This document shows positions 5,739 to 6,443 of a stretch of DNA of 6,443 nucleotides, one piece after another (the first letter of the stretch is position 1; the number at the start of each line of letters is the position of its first letter). The DNA is taken from positions 1-6,443 of the forward strand of contig CAKUYY010000074.1 in NCBI GenBank assembly GCA_934717555.1. The letters run 5' to 3'. A model generated the notes under the pieces. That model had not been told where the DNA came from. It did no database searches and saw nothing but the letters and a program-made list of their open reading frames with translations. The DNA comes from an uncultured Clostridium sp. Its GTDB lineage: Bacteria > Bacillota > Clostridia > Oscillospirales > Acutalibacteraceae. The position numbers were made by a program, and so were the translations under genes.

Positions 5739-6443
5739 ATGAAAAAATATTATGTTCTAGTGTTAATTACCTTAGTTGTTATACTTACAATATATTTTGG
5801 AGGAAATATCATAAAAGGTCAGGTAAAAGCTGTAGATGTATTAATCCTTTCAGAACAAGAAGTCCAAAATAGTATTACTTGTTCGGGAAAATTAGAATTA
5901 TCTAATAAAAAGAATGTCTACCTTTCACAATCAGCTATAGCTGAGGAAGTTTTTGTAGAAGTGGGGGATAAAGTACAAGAGGGAGAAGAGTTGATTCGAG
6001 TAAAAACTGGAGGGATTTCTGGTACTAGTTCTCTTCCACAGTCGGTATCCTTATCAGATTTTTCAAATATGACAGGGCTTAGTGATGAACAAGCGGCTCA
6101 AGTATATCAACAGTATGTTGATAGTTTTAATCAAGAAAAGTCTTCTTCTATAAATGAAAAAAATAGGGGAGAAGAGGTTGAAACAATTACTGCCCCAATC
6201 TCTGGAATTATTTCGGAAATCAATATACAAGGGAATACTATCACAAATACAGATCAGCCTGTCATGGTAATTTCAAATGAAAATCAAATGCAGGTTCGCT
6301 TATCTGTAAATGAATCACAAATTTCTATGGTACAAATAGGACAAAAAGCTACTATTACAGGAATCGGATTTGAGGGAGAATATTACGGTACAGTACAAAG
6401 TATTTCCAACGTAGCAACACAGACAGTTAGTACATCTGGACAA
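5739..6443 (+). CDS. Efflux periplasmic-adaptor-like protein (HlyD/MacA/YknX type), 5' part
   Basis: This shows the first 235 residues of a membrane fusion (adaptor) protein; the frame is still open at the right edge. The ATG follows AGGGGG (5725-5730) at 8 nt. Residues 4-22 are a hydrophobic N-terminal anchor without a lipobox cysteine. The split biotinyl/lipoyl-like barrel-sandwich domain is visible as two halves: about 59-89 (KNVYLSQSAIAEEVFVEVGD, then KVQEGEELIRV) and about 148-179 (ETITAPISGIISEI to QPVMVIS). The following segment, from about 183 (MQVRLSVNESQISMVQIGQK), opens the beta-barrel domain. The 58-residue insert between the halves (90-147) is short and rich in Ser and Gln, without the long coiled-coil hairpin of Gram-negative MacA. 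In Firmicutes such proteins (YknX-like) normally precede MacB-type ABC ATPase and permease genes, and I expect those to the right. The substrate is unknown. No clear promoter was found in 5615-5738. Confidence 0.88.
   Translation, partial: MKKYYVLVLITLVVILTIYFGGNIIKGQVKAVDVLILSEQEVQNSITCSGKLELSNKKNVYLSQSAIAEEVFVEVGDKVQEGEELIRVKTGGISGTSSLPQSVSLSDFSNMTGLSDEQAAQVYQQYVDSFNQEKSSSINEKNRGEEVETITAPISGIISEINIQGNTITNTDQPVMVISNENQMQVRLSVNESQISMVQIGQKATITGIGFEGEYYGTVQSISNVATQTVSTSGQ

Overview
The window looks like chromosomal DNA from a low-GC Gram-positive anaerobe of the class Clostridia. The evidence is AT-rich DNA, near-perfect AGGAGGTGATC-type ribosome binding sites, a CwlD-type cell-wall amidase next to radA, a clostridial-style heterodimeric ABC exporter, and a small cysteine-rich protein of a kind seen in clostridial genomes. 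The genus cannot be fixed from the sequence alone.

Layout from left to right. (1) At 1-2679 (+) lie two overlapping genes for a heterodimeric type IV ABC exporter. The first is cut by the left edge and shows only its nucleotide-binding domain; the second is complete. Their motifs divide as in asymmetric exporters: the first subunit has degenerate Walker A, Walker B and switch positions, while the second has a canonical set but a degenerate signature motif. The pair should therefore form one catalytic and one non-hydrolytic ATP site. (2) At 2680-3066 there is no convincing protein gene. The region holds a 90-nt imperfect inverted repeat, a 7-bp perfect hairpin and the intrinsic terminator of the next gene. 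(3) At 3067-3151 (-) lies tRNA-Leu(UAG) with an encoded CCA end, its own sigma-A type promoter and a strong terminator. (4) At 3271-4005 (+) is a membrane-anchored Amidase_3 (CwlD-like) N-acetylmuramoyl-L-alanine amidase starting at TTG. (5) At 4110-5489 (+) is radA, with a probable promoter inside a structured 104-bp spacer. (6) At 5435-5614 (-) is a 59-residue four-cysteine protein whose gene overlaps the 3' end of radA tail to tail. (7) At 5739-6443 (+) is the first 235 residues of an HlyD/MacA-like efflux adaptor, cut by the right edge.

The genes do not form one pathway. The ABC pair is a self-contained export operon, the amidase acts on the wall or spore cortex, RadA acts in recombinational repair, and the adaptor probably begins a second export operon that continues to the right. 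I found no CRISPR array, intact transposon, toxin-antitoxin pair or clearly new system. The items most worth a second look are the antisense-overlapping small cysteine gene, the hairpin cluster and possible gene relic beside the tRNA, and the structured radA promoter spacer.
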